Below, one piece after another: positions 16,552-25,391 of a DNA stretch of 64,000 bases. Under the pieces are notes generated by a model that was not told the origin of the DNA, ran no database searches, and worked only from the letters and a program-made list of their open reading frames with translations. The stretch is from Lachnospiraceae bacterium (GTDB lineage: Bacteria > Bacillota > Clostridia > Lachnospirales > Lachnospiraceae), in contig JAAWBT010000026.1 in NCBI GenBank assembly GCA_022792835.1, forward strand, positions 1 to 64,000. Direction: 5' to 3'. Each line of letters begins with the position of its first letter. Within the stretch, counting starts at the first letter, position 1. Made by a program: the position numbers and the translations under genes.

Positions 16552-17899
16552 AAAGTATCCGCCTCTCTGCCAGATTTTTGAGCAGTATGAAAAGGAACCC
16601 ATGGCGGTATTTTTAGATTCATCTCTGGAAAATCATCTAGGGAGATATTCCATTGTCGGGCTGTTTCCTTATCTGAGCCTGATAAAGGGAGAGACCTTTA
16701 CAGTAAACGGCAGAGAATGCGGGAAGAGTTTTGAGGCTTATGTGAAAGAATATTTAGAAAACCACAGAGAGGAAAATCCCACAGAGCTTCCGATTGTCTC
16801 CGGGGCCATCGGATACTTTTCTTATGATTATGGAATGGAAAAGGAGGGGGTGAAAAGCCGCCATGAAAAGCACGATGGCATCCCGCAATGTATCCTGTGC
16901 TTCTACGATGTGTTCTTGGTGGAAGATCTCAGGGAACATAAACTTTATGTGGTGGCCAACGGGATGTGTGGGGACAGTCTGGAGATGGCAGACCGGATTC
17001 TCAGACAGATTGCGGAGATTTCGGACGGGATTTTTCCGGAGAAAAGATGGGCGGAAAAACAGACGGCTCCGGGCGCGATTTCTGTGGAAGCAAATTTTGA
17101 AAAAGAAGAATATCTGCAGGCAGTGAAGGATACTATTTCCCACATCACAGAGGGAGATATCTATATTATGAATATGACTCAGAGGTTGAAAGTCTTTGGC
17201 GGGAGACTGCCCTGGCAGGTATTTAAACGGCTGCGAAAGGACAACCCCTCTCCCTTTGGAGGGTATTTTCAGTATGGGGATTTTCAGGTGGTCTGTGCCT
17301 CTCCAGAACGTTTTATTCAGATGAAGAAGGGACATGTGATAACCAGACCCATCAAGGGAACCAGGAAGCGGGGCAGGACGCGGGCAGAGGATGAGGCGCT
17401 GCGGCAGGAGCTTCTGGAGTCAGAAAAGGATAAGAGCGAGCTTTTGATGATCGTGGATTTGGAGAGGAATGATCTAAACCGCGTATGTGTGCCGGGAAGC
17501 GTACAGGTGACGGAGCTGTTTGCGGTGGAGACCTACGCGACGGTGTTCCATCTGGTGGCCACAGTGGAAGGTGAGCTGGAACAGGGGAAAAATGTGATGG
17601 ATCTGATCGAGGCGGCTTTTCCGGGAGGCTCCATCACCGGGGCGCCGAAGCTTCGGGCCATGGAGGTCATTGATGAGCTGGAGCATGGCAGGCGCGGACT
17701 TTACACCGGGTCCATGGGATATCTGACTTTGGACGGAGACTGTGATTTTAACATTGTCATCCGGACGGCGCTCTGCCTGGAAGGAAGCTATGAGCTGGGC
17801 GTGGGCGGAGGGATTACCTGCGAATCTGAGCTGGAATTTGAATATGAAGAGACTTTCCAGAAGGCGAAGGCAGTTTTGGAAGCCATTGGGGGAGAATGA
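16529..17899 (+). CDS. pabB: Aminodeoxychorismate synthase component I
   Basis: Converts chorismate and ammonia to 4-amino-4-deoxychorismate. The 456-residue protein has the N-terminal domain (residues about 10-140; SSLENHLGRYSIVG-like strand) and the C-terminal chorismate-binding domain with TRPIKGTRKRG, ELLMIVDLERNDLNRVC, PGGSITGAPKLRAMEVID and the metal-binding EYEETFQKA near the end. GGAGG lies 9 bases before the ATG. The downstream aminodeoxychorismate lyase gene supports PabB rather than TrpE. Confidence 0.92.
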   Translation: MRTIRVIEKYPPLCQIFEQYEKEPMAVFLDSSLENHLGRYSIVGLFPYLSLIKGETFTVNGRECGKSFEAYVKEYLENHREENPTELPIVSGAIGYFSYDYGMEKEGVKSRHEKHDGIPQCILCFYDVFLVEDLREHKLYVVANGMCGDSLEMADRILRQIAEISDGIFPEKRWAEKQTAPGAISVEANFEKEEYLQAVKDTISHITEGDIYIMNMTQRLKVFGGRLPWQVFKRLRKDNPSPFGGYFQYGDFQVVCASPERFIQMKKGHVITRPIKGTRKRGRTRAEDEALRQELLESEKDKSELLMIVDLERNDLNRVCVPGSVQVTELFAVETYATVFHLVATVEGELEQGKNVMDLIEAAFPGGSITGAPKLRAMEVIDELEHGRRGLYTGSMGYLTLDGDCDFNIVIRTALCLEGSYELGVGGGITCESELEFEYEETFQKAKAVLEAIGGE

Positions 17900-17901
17900 C
17901 C

Positions 17902-18684
17902 ATGCAAGATCAGAAAATCAGACTGGATGAAGGATTTTTGTTTGGACTGGGGGCCTTTGAGACCATTGCCCTTGAGGGACGTCCTTTATGGTTAGAGAGG
18001 CATTTAAAGCGGCTTGAGAGGACCCTTGCGTTTTTGGGGATCCCAAGGCAGGTGACAAGGAAAGAGGTGTACGAGTACCTGGAGTCTGAAAAAATTACGG
18101 AAGGCGCCCTGAAAATTGTTGTGTCAGAAAAGAACCGTTTATTCCTTCCAAGAGAAAATCCTTACATGGAAACAGATTATGAGAAGGGATTTTCTGTGGA
18201 TTTCGCAGAGGGAAGGCGCAATGAACATTCGCCGCTTACATACCACAAAACCTTGAATTACGGGGATTGTATACTGGAAAAGCGGAGGGCAGCGGAACGG
18301 GGATTCGACGAGGCAGTTTTTTTGAACAGCCGGGGAGAAATCTGTGAAGGCTGTGTATCCAACCTGTTTTTTGTCCGGGAGGGGAAGCTGGTTACGCCAA
18401 AACTCTCCTGCGGCCTCCTTCCGGGGATTGTCCGGGAGGTTCTGCTGGAGAGGTGCGATGTGACAGAAGAGAGGATTTTGGCTGGGGATATCGTTCAGTT
18501 TGAGGAATGCTTCCTGACCAACTCCCTGATGGGAGTCATGCCGGTGGTCCGGTTTGGAAGCCACTTTTTTAAGGGGAGAGAAATGACAGATCAGATCAGA
18601 AATTCTTTAAAAACCGGATTGACATGTAAATTTCTTCGTGCTAAAATTGTTCGGAACAAAACAGTTCGGACAGAAACTAAATGA
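17902..18684 (+). CDS. pabC: Aminodeoxychorismate lyase (class IV aminotransferase fold)
   Basis: PLP enzyme that splits aminodeoxychorismate into p-aminobenzoate and pyruvate. The 260-residue protein has the catalytic lysine in YHKTLNYGD (about K116) and the cofactor-binding segments DEAVFLNSRGEICEG and VSNLFFV. Fold-type IV also includes branched-chain and D-amino acid aminotransferases, but the pab context decides. The ATG at 17902 has GGGGGAG 7 bases upstream; another ATG at 17896 overlaps the pabB stop (ATGA) but is too close to that site. The promoter of the next gene lies inside its 3' end. Confidence 0.88.
   Translation: MQDQKIRLDEGFLFGLGAFETIALEGRPLWLERHLKRLERTLAFLGIPRQVTRKEVYEYLESEKITEGALKIVVSEKNRLFLPRENPYMETDYEKGFSVDFAEGRRNEHSPLTYHKTLNYGDCILEKRRAAERGFDEAVFLNSRGEICEGCVSNLFFVREGKLVTPKLSCGLLPGIVREVLLERCDVTEERILAGDIVQFEECFLTNSLMGVMPVVRFGSHFFKGREMTDQIRNSLKTGLTCKFLRAKIVRNKTVRTETK
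18619..18647 (+). promoter_or_regulatory. Promoter of the MarR-ABC exporter operon
   Basis: TTGACA at 18619-18624, 17-bp spacer, TAAAAT at 18642-18647. It is located within the last codons of pabC. Confidence 0.8.
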
Positions 18685-18698
18685 TCTGTGTCCGGAAC
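18647..18698 (+). promoter_or_regulatory. Probable MarR operator cluster
   Basis: A 13-nt palindrome TTGTTCGGAACAA (18647-18659, 6-1-6) overlaps the end of the -10 box. It is followed by GTTCGGAC at 18664-18671 and by the inverted GTCCGGAAC at 18690-18698. The repeats sit where a repressor would block initiation, and the MarR gene starts 25 bases later. Confidence 0.65.
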
Positions 18699-18722
18699 GG
18701 GAAAGAGAAAGGAGGAATCCCC

Positions 18723-19172
18723 ATGGAGGAATCCCGCCCGCTTCACATTGGTTTTGAAATTAAGCAGACCTCCAGACTGATCAAAAAAGCAATTGACCGG
18801 TCAGCCGCGGTGCAGTGCGCCAGCCAGATGACGGGGACCCACATCTGGATCCTTAAGTATCTCCAGGAGAATAGCGGAAAAGAAATTTTTCAGAAGGATA
18901 TTGAGAGACAATTCGGGATCAATCGTTCTTCAGCCACCGGGCTTTTGCAGCTGATGGAAAAGAACGGCCTTATTTGCCGGGAGGAAGTGCCTTACGACGC
19001 AAGGCTCAAACGGATTGTGATGACGGAAAAGGCCATTTCCCTGGAGGCTTCTGTCCGCAGGGAGATCGACCGGGCGGAGGAGAGGATTTCCAGAGGATTT
19101 TCTGAAGAGGAGCTTCAGACGCTTGTCCAGATGCTGTCCCGTATCCGGGAGAATTTAAGCCAGGGCGGCTGA
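18723..19172 (+). CDS. MarR-family transcriptional regulator
   Basis: Dimeric winged-helix regulator, likely a repressor of the two downstream exporter genes and of itself. The 149-residue protein has dimerisation helices at both ends and the DNA-binding winged helix at about residues 55-100 (FQKDIERQFGINRSSATGLLQLMEKNGLI, recognised by its core INRSSATGLLQLME; wing with DARLKRIVMTEK). AAAGGAGG lies 7 bases before the ATG. It is followed after 88 bases by the exporter pair, the common order for drug-responsive exporters in Clostridia. The ligand is unknown. Confidence 0.9.
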   Translation: MEESRPLHIGFEIKQTSRLIKKAIDRSAAVQCASQMTGTHIWILKYLQENSGKEIFQKDIERQFGINRSSATGLLQLMEKNGLICREEVPYDARLKRIVMTEKAISLEASVRREIDRAEERISRGFSEEELQTLVQMLSRIRENLSQGG

Positions 19173-19260
19173 TCTCGGAAGAAGATTAAAAAAGACAGTC
19201 CGTTGGAAATAGAACTGATTTGAAAGGACAAAGATTCACAGATGACACAAGGAGGACGAC

Positions 19261-21012
19261 ATGATCAAACGGCTTGCAGGATGTATCAGAGAATACAGGC
19301 GGGATTCCATTCTGGCGCCCGCATATATTGTGGGAGAGGGGGCCATGGAGGTCCTGATTCCCATGCTCATGGCCAGACTCATTGACCAGGGTATTGACAG
19401 AGGGAGCATGACAGCCATCTGGCAGATTGGGCTTCTTTTGGCAGCCTGCTGCCTGGTTTCTTTAAGTTTCGGCATTCTGGCGGGAACCCATGCGGCCAGG
19501 GCTTCTGCCGGATTTGCAAAAAATCTGCGCCATGACATGTATTACAAGGTACAGGAGTATTCCTTTGCCAACATTGACAAATTTTCCACGGCCAGCATTG
19601 TGACCAGGCTGACGACGGATGTGACCAATGTGCAGAATGCATTTCAGATGATCATCCGTATGGCGGTGCGCGCACCGATTCTTCTGGTGTTCGCACTGTT
19701 TATGTCTTTTATGGTGAATTCCAGGCTGGCAGTCATTTATCTGTGTGTGATTCCTGCCCTGGCAATCGGTCTGTTTTTGATTATGAGCCATGCCCATCCT
19801 CTGTTCGAGAGGGTATTTAAGACTTATGACCGGCTGAATATGGTGGTACAGGAAAACCTTCACGGGATCCGGGTGGTGAAGTCTTTTGTGCGGGAGGAAC
19901 ATGAAAAAGAGAAGTTTGGCCAGGTGTCTGAAAGTATTTACCGGGATTTCAAGAAAGCGGAGCGGATCGTGGCTTTTAACATGCCGCTCATGCAGATTTC
20001 TGTGTACACCTGTATGCTGCTCCTGTCCTGGATCGGCGCACGGCTGATTGTGGGAAGCGGAGGCAGTGCGGGGGGAATGACCACCGGACAGCTCATGAGC
20101 ATGTTTTCCTATACCATGCAGATCCTCATGAGTTTAATGATGATCTCCAATATTTTCGTCATGCTGATCATTTCCAGGGCCTCTGCGGAGAGGATTGTGG
20201 AGATCCTGGACGAAGAGAGCAGCCTGAAAAATCCGCCGGAGCCTGTTATGGAAGTGGCGGACGGTTCCGTGACCTTTAAGGACGTATCTTTCAGTTATAA
20301 AGGAGACAAAAACAAGCTCTGCCTCATGGACATTGATTTAAAAATACGTTCCGGGGAGACGGTGGGGATTATCGGCGGGACCGGTTCCTCGAAAAGTTCT
20401 CTGGTTCAGCTCATTCCAAGGCTTTACGACGTCACAAAAGGGCAGCTCTTTGTGGGTGGGTTGGATGTCAGGGATTATGATATTGAAACACTGCGGAATC
20501 AGGTGGCCATGGTGCTCCAGAAGAATGTTCTCTTTTCTGGAACCATCAAGGAAAACCTTCGGTGGGGAAATCCGGACGCCACAGAAGAAGAAATGATCCA
20601 TGCCTGCAGGCTTTCTCAGGCGGATGGTTTTATCCGGGAATTTCCGGAGGGCTATGATACTTATATGGAACAGGGAGGCGCCAATGTGTCCGGGGGCCAG
20701 AGGCAGAGGCTCTGTATTGCCAGGGCGCTTTTAAAGAAGCCAAAGATTCTGATCCTGGACGATTCTACCAGTGCCGTGGATACGGCGACAGACGCCCTGA
20801 TCCGGAAGGCTTTCCGGGAAGAGATCCCAGAGACGACAAAATTTATCATTGCCCAGAGGATTTCTTCGGTGGAGGAAGCCGATAAGATCATCGTCCTGGA
20901 TGGGGGACGGGTGAGCGGCTTTGGTACCCATGAGGAGCTTTTGGAAGGAAACGAAATCTACAGAGAGGTCTATGAATCCCAGATGAAAGGAGGCGAAAAG
21001 GATGGCAAATAA
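19261..21012 (+). CDS. Heterodimeric ABC exporter subunit with degenerate ATP site
   Basis: Half-transporter (membrane domain with six helices at about residues 15-300, then the nucleotide-binding domain) of the BmrC/LmrC type. In this 583-residue protein the Walker A is GGTGSSKSS at about 372-380, with serine in place of the usual glycine before the lysine. The signature is VSGGQRQR at about 475. Walker B is LILDDSTSAVD at about 497-507, where aspartate replaces the catalytic glutamate. These changes mark the weak-hydrolysis half of a heterodimer. AAGGAGG precedes the start. It overlaps the partner gene by 11 bp. Confidence 0.93.
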   Translation: MIKRLAGCIREYRRDSILAPAYIVGEGAMEVLIPMLMARLIDQGIDRGSMTAIWQIGLLLAACCLVSLSFGILAGTHAARASAGFAKNLRHDMYYKVQEYSFANIDKFSTASIVTRLTTDVTNVQNAFQMIIRMAVRAPILLVFALFMSFMVNSRLAVIYLCVIPALAIGLFLIMSHAHPLFERVFKTYDRLNMVVQENLHGIRVVKSFVREEHEKEKFGQVSESIYRDFKKAERIVAFNMPLMQISVYTCMLLLSWIGARLIVGSGGSAGGMTTGQLMSMFSYTMQILMSLMMISNIFVMLIISRASAERIVEILDEESSLKNPPEPVMEVADGSVTFKDVSFSYKGDKNKLCLMDIDLKIRSGETVGIIGGTGSSKSSLVQLIPRLYDVTKGQLFVGGLDVRDYDIETLRNQVAMVLQKNVLFSGTIKENLRWGNPDATEEEMIHACRLSQADGFIREFPEGYDTYMEQGGANVSGGQRQRLCIARALLKKPKILILDDSTSAVDTATDALIRKAFREEIPETTKFIIAQRISSVEEADKIIVLDGGRVSGFGTHEELLEGNEIYREVYESQMKGGEKDGK

Positions 21013-23020
21013 GAATCAAGGAACAGTTCAGGGAAACCACAAAGCTTCGGAGGGAAGAACCCCTGAGACAGTCCGGGTGGCCAGAATGCCGGGCCGGGCC
21101 GGAATGCGGGGAATGCCGCCGGCGAAGGGCATGAAGTTAAATCCGAAAACGGCAAAAAGGCTGTTCGCTTACATAGCCGGACAGAATAAGGCGCTGTTTG
21201 CGGTGGTTATCGTCTGTATTCTGATCAGTACGGCCGCCAACGTGGCAGGCTCCATGTTCCTGCGCATTCTGATTGACAAGTACATTGAGCCGCTGCTTCT
21301 CACGGAAAATCCGGTGTTTGACGGGCTCCTTGGAGCGGTCTTTACCATGGCCTGTGTGTATTTGGCGGGAGTTTTGTGTAGCTTTACTTACAACTGGATC
21401 ATGGCCGGGATCTCCCAGGGCGTGCAGAAGCGGATCCGGGACGAGATGTTTGCACACATGCAGAGCCTTCCCATCCGGTATTTTGACACCCACACCTTTG
21501 GGGATGTGATGAGTCATTATACCAATGACATCGACACCTTAAGGCAGATGGTGTCCCAGAGTTTTCCCCAGCTTCTCTCCTCCTGTATGACCATTGTGAT
21601 GGTATTTTGCGCCATGGTTTACACCAGTGTTTATCTGACCTTGTTTATTCTGGTGACCATCACCTGTCTGGTGACGGTTTCCAAAAAGATCGGAGGCAAA
21701 AGCGCCAATTATTTTGTGCGCCAGCAAAAATCCCTGGGGGATGTGAACGGATATATTGAGGAAATGATTAACGGCCAGAAGGTCATCAAGGTATTCTGTC
21801 ACGAAGAGGCAGCAAAAGGGGAATTCGATGAAAAGAACGAGGAACTTTACAGGAATGCCTCCAGCGCCAATACCTTCGCCAATGTTCTGGGGCCTGTCTC
21901 CATGAATCTGGGAAATCTCCAGTATGTCCTTTTGGCGGTGTTTGGCGGGCTGCTGGCCGTAAACGGAATTGGCGGCATTACTCTTGGAACCATTGCTTCC
22001 TTCCTGCAGCTCTCCAGAAGCTTTACCATGCCCATCAACCAGATGTCCATGCAGCTCAATGCCATTATCATGGCTCTGGCCGGGGCCGAACGGATTTTTG
22101 CCCTGATTGACGAGGAAGCGGAGGCTGATAATGGGTATGTGACCCTCACGAGGATCCGGCTGAAGGATGAAATAAAAGAGCTTCCGGAACAAATCCCGGC
22201 AGATCTTGTGGAGGAGACAGAGGAAAGGGACGGCATCTGGGCCTGGAAACATCCCCATGAGACGGGGACTCTCACTTATACGAGGCTGACCGGAGATGTG
22301 CGGTTTTATGATGTGGATTTTGGCTATGAGCCGGAGAAGACGGTCCTTCACAATGTGACGCTCTATGCGAAACCAGGCCAGAAGCTGGCCTTTGTGGGGG
22401 CTACCGGAGCCGGAAAAACCACCATCACCAATCTGATCAACCGGTTTTATGACATTGACGACGGAAAGATCCGTTATGACAATATTAATATCAACAAGAT
22501 CAAAAAAGCAGATCTGAGGCGTTCCCTGGGTATGGTTCTTCAAGATACCTGCCTCTTTACCGGGACAGTTATGGAGAACATCCGTTATGGGCGGCTTTCT
22601 GCTACGGACGAGGAAGTGCGCCATGCCGCCATGCTTGCCAACGCCGATGATTTTATACGGCGGCTGCCTCAGGGATACGACACTATGCTGAGTGGGAACG
22701 GGGCCAATCTTTCCCAGGGCCAGAGACAGCTTCTCTCCATTGCCAGAGCAGCAGTGGCCGACCCGCCGGTCATGATCTTGGACGAAGCCACCTCCAGCAT
22801 TGATACCAGGACAGAGTTTCTTGTCCAGAGAGGCATGGACAGCCTGATGAAAGGACGGACTGTCTTTGTCATCGCCCACCGGCTCTCCACCATAAAGAAT
22901 TCCAACGCCATTATGGTGCTGGAGCATGGACGTGTCATCGAGCGGGGAGATCATGAGCAGCTGATCGCAGAGCGGGGGAAATATTATCAGCTTTACACAG
23001 GAGCGTTTGAGTTGGAGTAG
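21002..23020 (+). CDS. Heterodimeric ABC exporter subunit with catalytic ATP site
   Basis: Partner half-transporter of the BmrD/LmrD type, 672 residues. A basic, methionine/proline-rich N-terminal tail (about 50 residues) precedes six membrane helices. An extended segment between the membrane and ATPase domains (about 375-435) is typical of this partner. Walker A GATGAGKTT is at about 465, signature LSQGQRQ at about 569 (Q in place of the second G), and Walker B MILDEATSSID at about 591 keeps the catalytic glutamate. The altered signature faces the degenerate Walker motifs of the partner, giving one active and one inactive site, as known for this class. Substrate is unknown; drugs or lipids are typical. 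Confidence 0.93.
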   Translation: MANKNQGTVQGNHKASEGRTPETVRVARMPGRAGMRGMPPAKGMKLNPKTAKRLFAYIAGQNKALFAVVIVCILISTAANVAGSMFLRILIDKYIEPLLLTENPVFDGLLGAVFTMACVYLAGVLCSFTYNWIMAGISQGVQKRIRDEMFAHMQSLPIRYFDTHTFGDVMSHYTNDIDTLRQMVSQSFPQLLSSCMTIVMVFCAMVYTSVYLTLFILVTITCLVTVSKKIGGKSANYFVRQQKSLGDVNGYIEEMINGQKVIKVFCHEEAAKGEFDEKNEELYRNASSANTFANVLGPVSMNLGNLQYVLLAVFGGLLAVNGIGGITLGTIASFLQLSRSFTMPINQMSMQLNAIIMALAGAERIFALIDEEAEADNGYVTLTRIRLKDEIKELPEQIPADLVEETEERDGIWAWKHPHETGTLTYTRLTGDVRFYDVDFGYEPEKTVLHNVTLYAKPGQKLAFVGATGAGKTTITNLINRFYDIDDGKIRYDNININKIKKADLRRSLGMVLQDTCLFTGTVMENIRYGRLSATDEEVRHAAMLANADDFIRRLPQGYDTMLSGNGANLSQGQRQLLSIARAAVADPPVMILDEATSSIDTRTEFLVQRGMDSLMKGRTVFVIAHRLSTIKNSNAIMVLEHGRVIERGDHEQLIAERGKYYQLYTGAFELE

Positions 23021-23027
23021 TACAAGT

Positions 23028-23054
23028 GCCGCCGTGCTGTTTCAGCACGGCGGC
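23028..23054. terminator. GC-rich stem-loop between convergent genes
   Basis: GCCGCCGTGCT (23028-23038) pairs perfectly with AGCACGGCGGC (23044-23054) around GTTTC. It lies between the exporter gene (+) and tyrS (-). No clear T-run on either strand. Confidence 0.6.
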
Positions 23055-23065
23055 ATAGACAGGAT

Positions 23066-24295
23066 TTATGACTTCAACAATGCTTTATGGTACACTTTTT
23101 TACCTTTTCGGATTTTCACGCCGTCTATAAGTTTTTCTGCGGTCACTTTGGTATCCAGAGTGGCCTTTTCGCCGTCCACAGTGACGCCGCCCTGGGTGAC
23201 CAGCCGTCTGGCCTCACTTTTTGTGGGCGCCAGCTTGCAGGCCATCATCAACTCCAGGATACTGATAGCGTTGTCTGTAAGCTGCTCTTTCGAAAGCTCT
23301 GTGGAAGGCATTCCTTCTTCATCCCCGCCGCCTGCAAAAAGCGCATGGGAAGCCTGCTTTGCTTTGTCGGCCTCTTCTTTACCGTGAACCAGGCCGGTCA
23401 GCTCATAGGCCAGAATCTCTTTGGCTTCGTTTAACTGGCTGCCTTCCCATTTGTCCATCTTGTCAATCTCTTCCAGAGGGAGGAAAGTCAACATGCGGAT
23501 GCACTTTAACACATCGGCGTCGCCGGTGTTTCTCCAGTACTGATAAAATTCAAAGGGTGAGGTCTTATCGGGGTCAAGCCATACGGCACCTTTTGCAGTC
23601 TTGCCCATTTTTTTGCCTTCGGAATTCATGAGGAGAGTAATGGTCATGGCGTAAGCATCTTCATTTTCCGTAGTCTTCTTGCGGATTAACTCCGTTCCGG
23701 CCAGCATGTTGGACCACTGATCGTTACCGCCAAACTGCATATTACAGTCGTAATGCTGGTGCAGGTAGTAGAAATCATAAGCCTGCATAATCATGTAATT
23801 GAACTCCAGGAAGCTTAACCCTTTTTCCATGCGCTGTTTGTAGCATTCGGCCCGGAGCATATTGTTGACGGAAAAACAGCCGCCTACCTCCCGCAAAAGC
23901 TCCACGTAATTCAGCTTTAAAAGCCAGTCCGCATTGTTCACCATGACGGCCTTGTCAGGACCGAACTCGATAAAACGCTCCATCTGTTTTTTGAAGCAGT
24001 CACAGTTGTGGTCAATGGTTTCTTTGGTCATCATGGAACGCATATCAGTCCGCCCTGAAGGATCCCCCACATGGCCAGTGCCGCCGCCGATTAAGACGAT
24101 GGGTTTGTTTCCGGCCATCTGGAGCCGTTTCATCAGGCAGAGCGCCATAAAATGTCCTACATGGAGGGAGTCAGCAGTGGGATCAAAGCCGATATAAAAC
24201 CGGGCGCTGCCGTTATTAATGAGCTCTCGGATTTCCGGCTCGTCCGTCACCTGGGCGATCAGCCCTCTGGCCTGTAATTCTTCATAAATTTTCAT
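23066..24295 (-). CDS. tyrS: Tyrosyl-tRNA synthetase
   Basis: Charges tRNA-Tyr. The 409-residue class I synthetase has a HIGH-type motif HVGH at 45-48, the amino-acid pocket segment MQAYDFYYLHQHYDCNMQFGG (key residues Y, D, Q), the KMSKS-type KMGKT at 229-233, and a C-terminal S4 RNA-binding domain at about 345-405 (TKSEARRLVTQGGVTVDG). The KMGKT-carrying, approximately 410-residue form matches the TyrRS subgroup called TyrZ-like. Expression is controlled by a T-box leader whose specifier reads TAC. Confidence 0.95.
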   Translation of the reverse strand: MKIYEELQARGLIAQVTDEPEIRELINNGSARFYIGFDPTADSLHVGHFMALCLMKRLQMAGNKPIVLIGGGTGHVGDPSGRTDMRSMMTKETIDHNCDCFKKQMERFIEFGPDKAVMVNNADWLLKLNYVELLREVGGCFSVNNMLRAECYKQRMEKGLSFLEFNYMIMQAYDFYYLHQHYDCNMQFGGNDQWSNMLAGTELIRKKTTENEDAYAMTITLLMNSEGKKMGKTAKGAVWLDPDKTSPFEFYQYWRNTGDADVLKCIRMLTFLPLEEIDKMDKWEGSQLNEAKEILAYELTGLVHGKEEADKAKQASHALFAGGGDEEGMPSTELSKEQLTDNAISILELMMACKLAPTKSEARRLVTQGGVTVDGEKATLDTKVTAEKLIDGVKIRKGKKVYHKALLKS

Positions 24296-24373
24296 GGTAT
24301 TTTTCCTTTCTTCTCAAATAAGTTCATGTGCCCCGGGGCAGGCTGCGAAAGGGCAAGATCCTTTTTGCCCATA

Positions 24374-24704
24374 TGCATAAAAAGTCCCCTGTCCTTTCGG
24401 ACAGAGGACGAATGGAGCATTCGCGGTACCACCTCTTATTTAGGAAGTCCTCACAGACTTCCTCTTATGAAGAATGGCTGAATCATCCTGGGGATTGTGT
24501 CAGCATATTCTTCTGTGCGATAACGGACACTTCCGACCGGCCCTAGTGATCTCCCTTTTTCTATAAATTAAGGAGCTGTTCAGGCGGGCGGCTCTAAGAT
24601 GTATTCAGACTGGGACCGCCTGTATCCTTCCACCAAACGGATACTCTCTGGGAAGCGGGAAAACCAGCTTACTTTTTCTCGTCAAAGCCTTTATATATTG
24701 GTTT
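24374..24704 (-). promoter_or_regulatory. T-box leader of tyrS, specifier TAC (Tyr)
   Basis: Transcription-control leader that binds uncharged tRNA-Tyr and then prevents termination. On the minus strand it shows the stem I AG-bulge sequence (CCAGAGAG), the distal-loop sequence GGTGGAA, and a specifier loop GAATACA with TAC as the complement of 24601-24603. It ends with the T-box sequence AGAGGTGGTACCGCG (complement of 24422-24436) and a terminator. This explains most of the gap between tyrS and the divergent YbaK-type gene. Confidence 0.93.
24378..24410 (-). terminator. T-box terminator
   Basis: On the minus strand GTCCTCTGTCC and GGACAGGGGAC form a stem with a GAAA tetraloop, followed by TTTTT. 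It competes with the T-box antiterminator just upstream. Confidence 0.9.
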
Positions 24705-24710
24705 ATTGGC

Positions 24711-24738
24711 ATTATAACAAAAAAAAAGAAAAAAGCAA
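24711..24738 (-). promoter_or_regulatory. Promoter of the tyrS T-box leader
   Basis: On the minus strand TTGCTT (complement of 24733-24738), 16-bp T-rich spacer, perfect TATAAT (complement of 24711-24716). Transcription would start about 24704. Confidence 0.75.
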
Positions 24739-24785
24739 GCCCTCATGACAAAAAAGCATAGTTTTTCTTAGGAAATAATGAGATG

Positions 24786-24814
24786 TTGCATTTACTCCGA
24801 GAATCTTGTAAAAT
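24786..24814 (+). promoter_or_regulatory. Promoter of the YbaK-type gene and mutY
   Basis: TTGCAT at 24786-24791, 17-bp spacer, TAAAAT at 24809-24814; start codon 26 bases further. Confidence 0.7.
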
Positions 24815-24839
24815 GAATCAAGGAAAAGAGGAGATCATT

Positions 24840-25391
24840 ATGAGCGAGGTTTGGATTGACAAAGAACTACATGAAGGGCGGCCTGCCCCTGAGGGGCGGC
24901 TTCCCAAAGAGATGCGGGTTTATGACCTGCTTGACAAGTTAAAGATCCCTTATGTGCGGATTGATCACGGCGTGACGCCGTCCATTGAAGCCTGCCATCA
25001 GGTGGATGAGATCCTGCACATTGAGATCTGCAAGAACCTGTTTTTGTGCAATGCCCAGAAGACAGATTTTTATCTGCTCTTGATGCCGGGAACAAAAAAG
25101 TTTAAGACAGCGGTATTGTCAAAGCAGATCGGCACTGCAAGGCTTTCCTTCGGGCCGCCGGAATATATGGAAGAGTTTCTGGATATCACTCCTGGCTCCG
25201 TCAGTGTACTGGGGCTGATGAATGACCATGACAGGCGGGTGAAGCTTCTCATCGACAAAGAGGTGCTTGAGGAGCCGGAGCTTGGCTGCCATCCCTGCAT
25301 CAATACCTCCAGCCTGCGGATCGCCACGAAGGATATTCTGGAGAAGTTTCTGCCTTATACGGGGCATACCTACAGGGTGGTGGAGCTATGA
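24840..25391 (+). CDS. YbaK/ProX-type aminoacyl-tRNA deacylase (prolyl-tRNA editing)
   Basis: Stand-alone editing domain of the INS superfamily, which hydrolyses misacylated tRNA such as Ala-tRNA-Pro. The 183-residue protein matches the PrdX/ProX branch: DLLDKLKIPYVRIDHG at the N-terminus, the lysine in CKNLFLCNAQK that acts on the substrate, LLLMPGTKKFKTAVLSKQIG, and the C-terminal GCHPCINTSSLRI. GAGGAG precedes the chosen ATG. The gene ends with ATGA overlap into mutY. Which tRNA is edited cannot be read from the sequence. Confidence 0.87.
   Translation: MSEVWIDKELHEGRPAPEGRLPKEMRVYDLLDKLKIPYVRIDHGVTPSIEACHQVDEILHIEICKNLFLCNAQKTDFYLLLMPGTKKFKTAVLSKQIGTARLSFGPPEYMEEFLDITPGSVSVLGLMNDHDRRVKLLIDKEVLEEPELGCHPCINTSSLRIATKDILEKFLPYTGHTYRVVEL

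Noticed and set aside
21539-22954. 471-codon open frame on the minus strand
   Set aside because: It lies entirely opposite the second ABC exporter gene, has no ribosome binding site and no recognisable domain; it is a shadow of GC-rich third codon positions.
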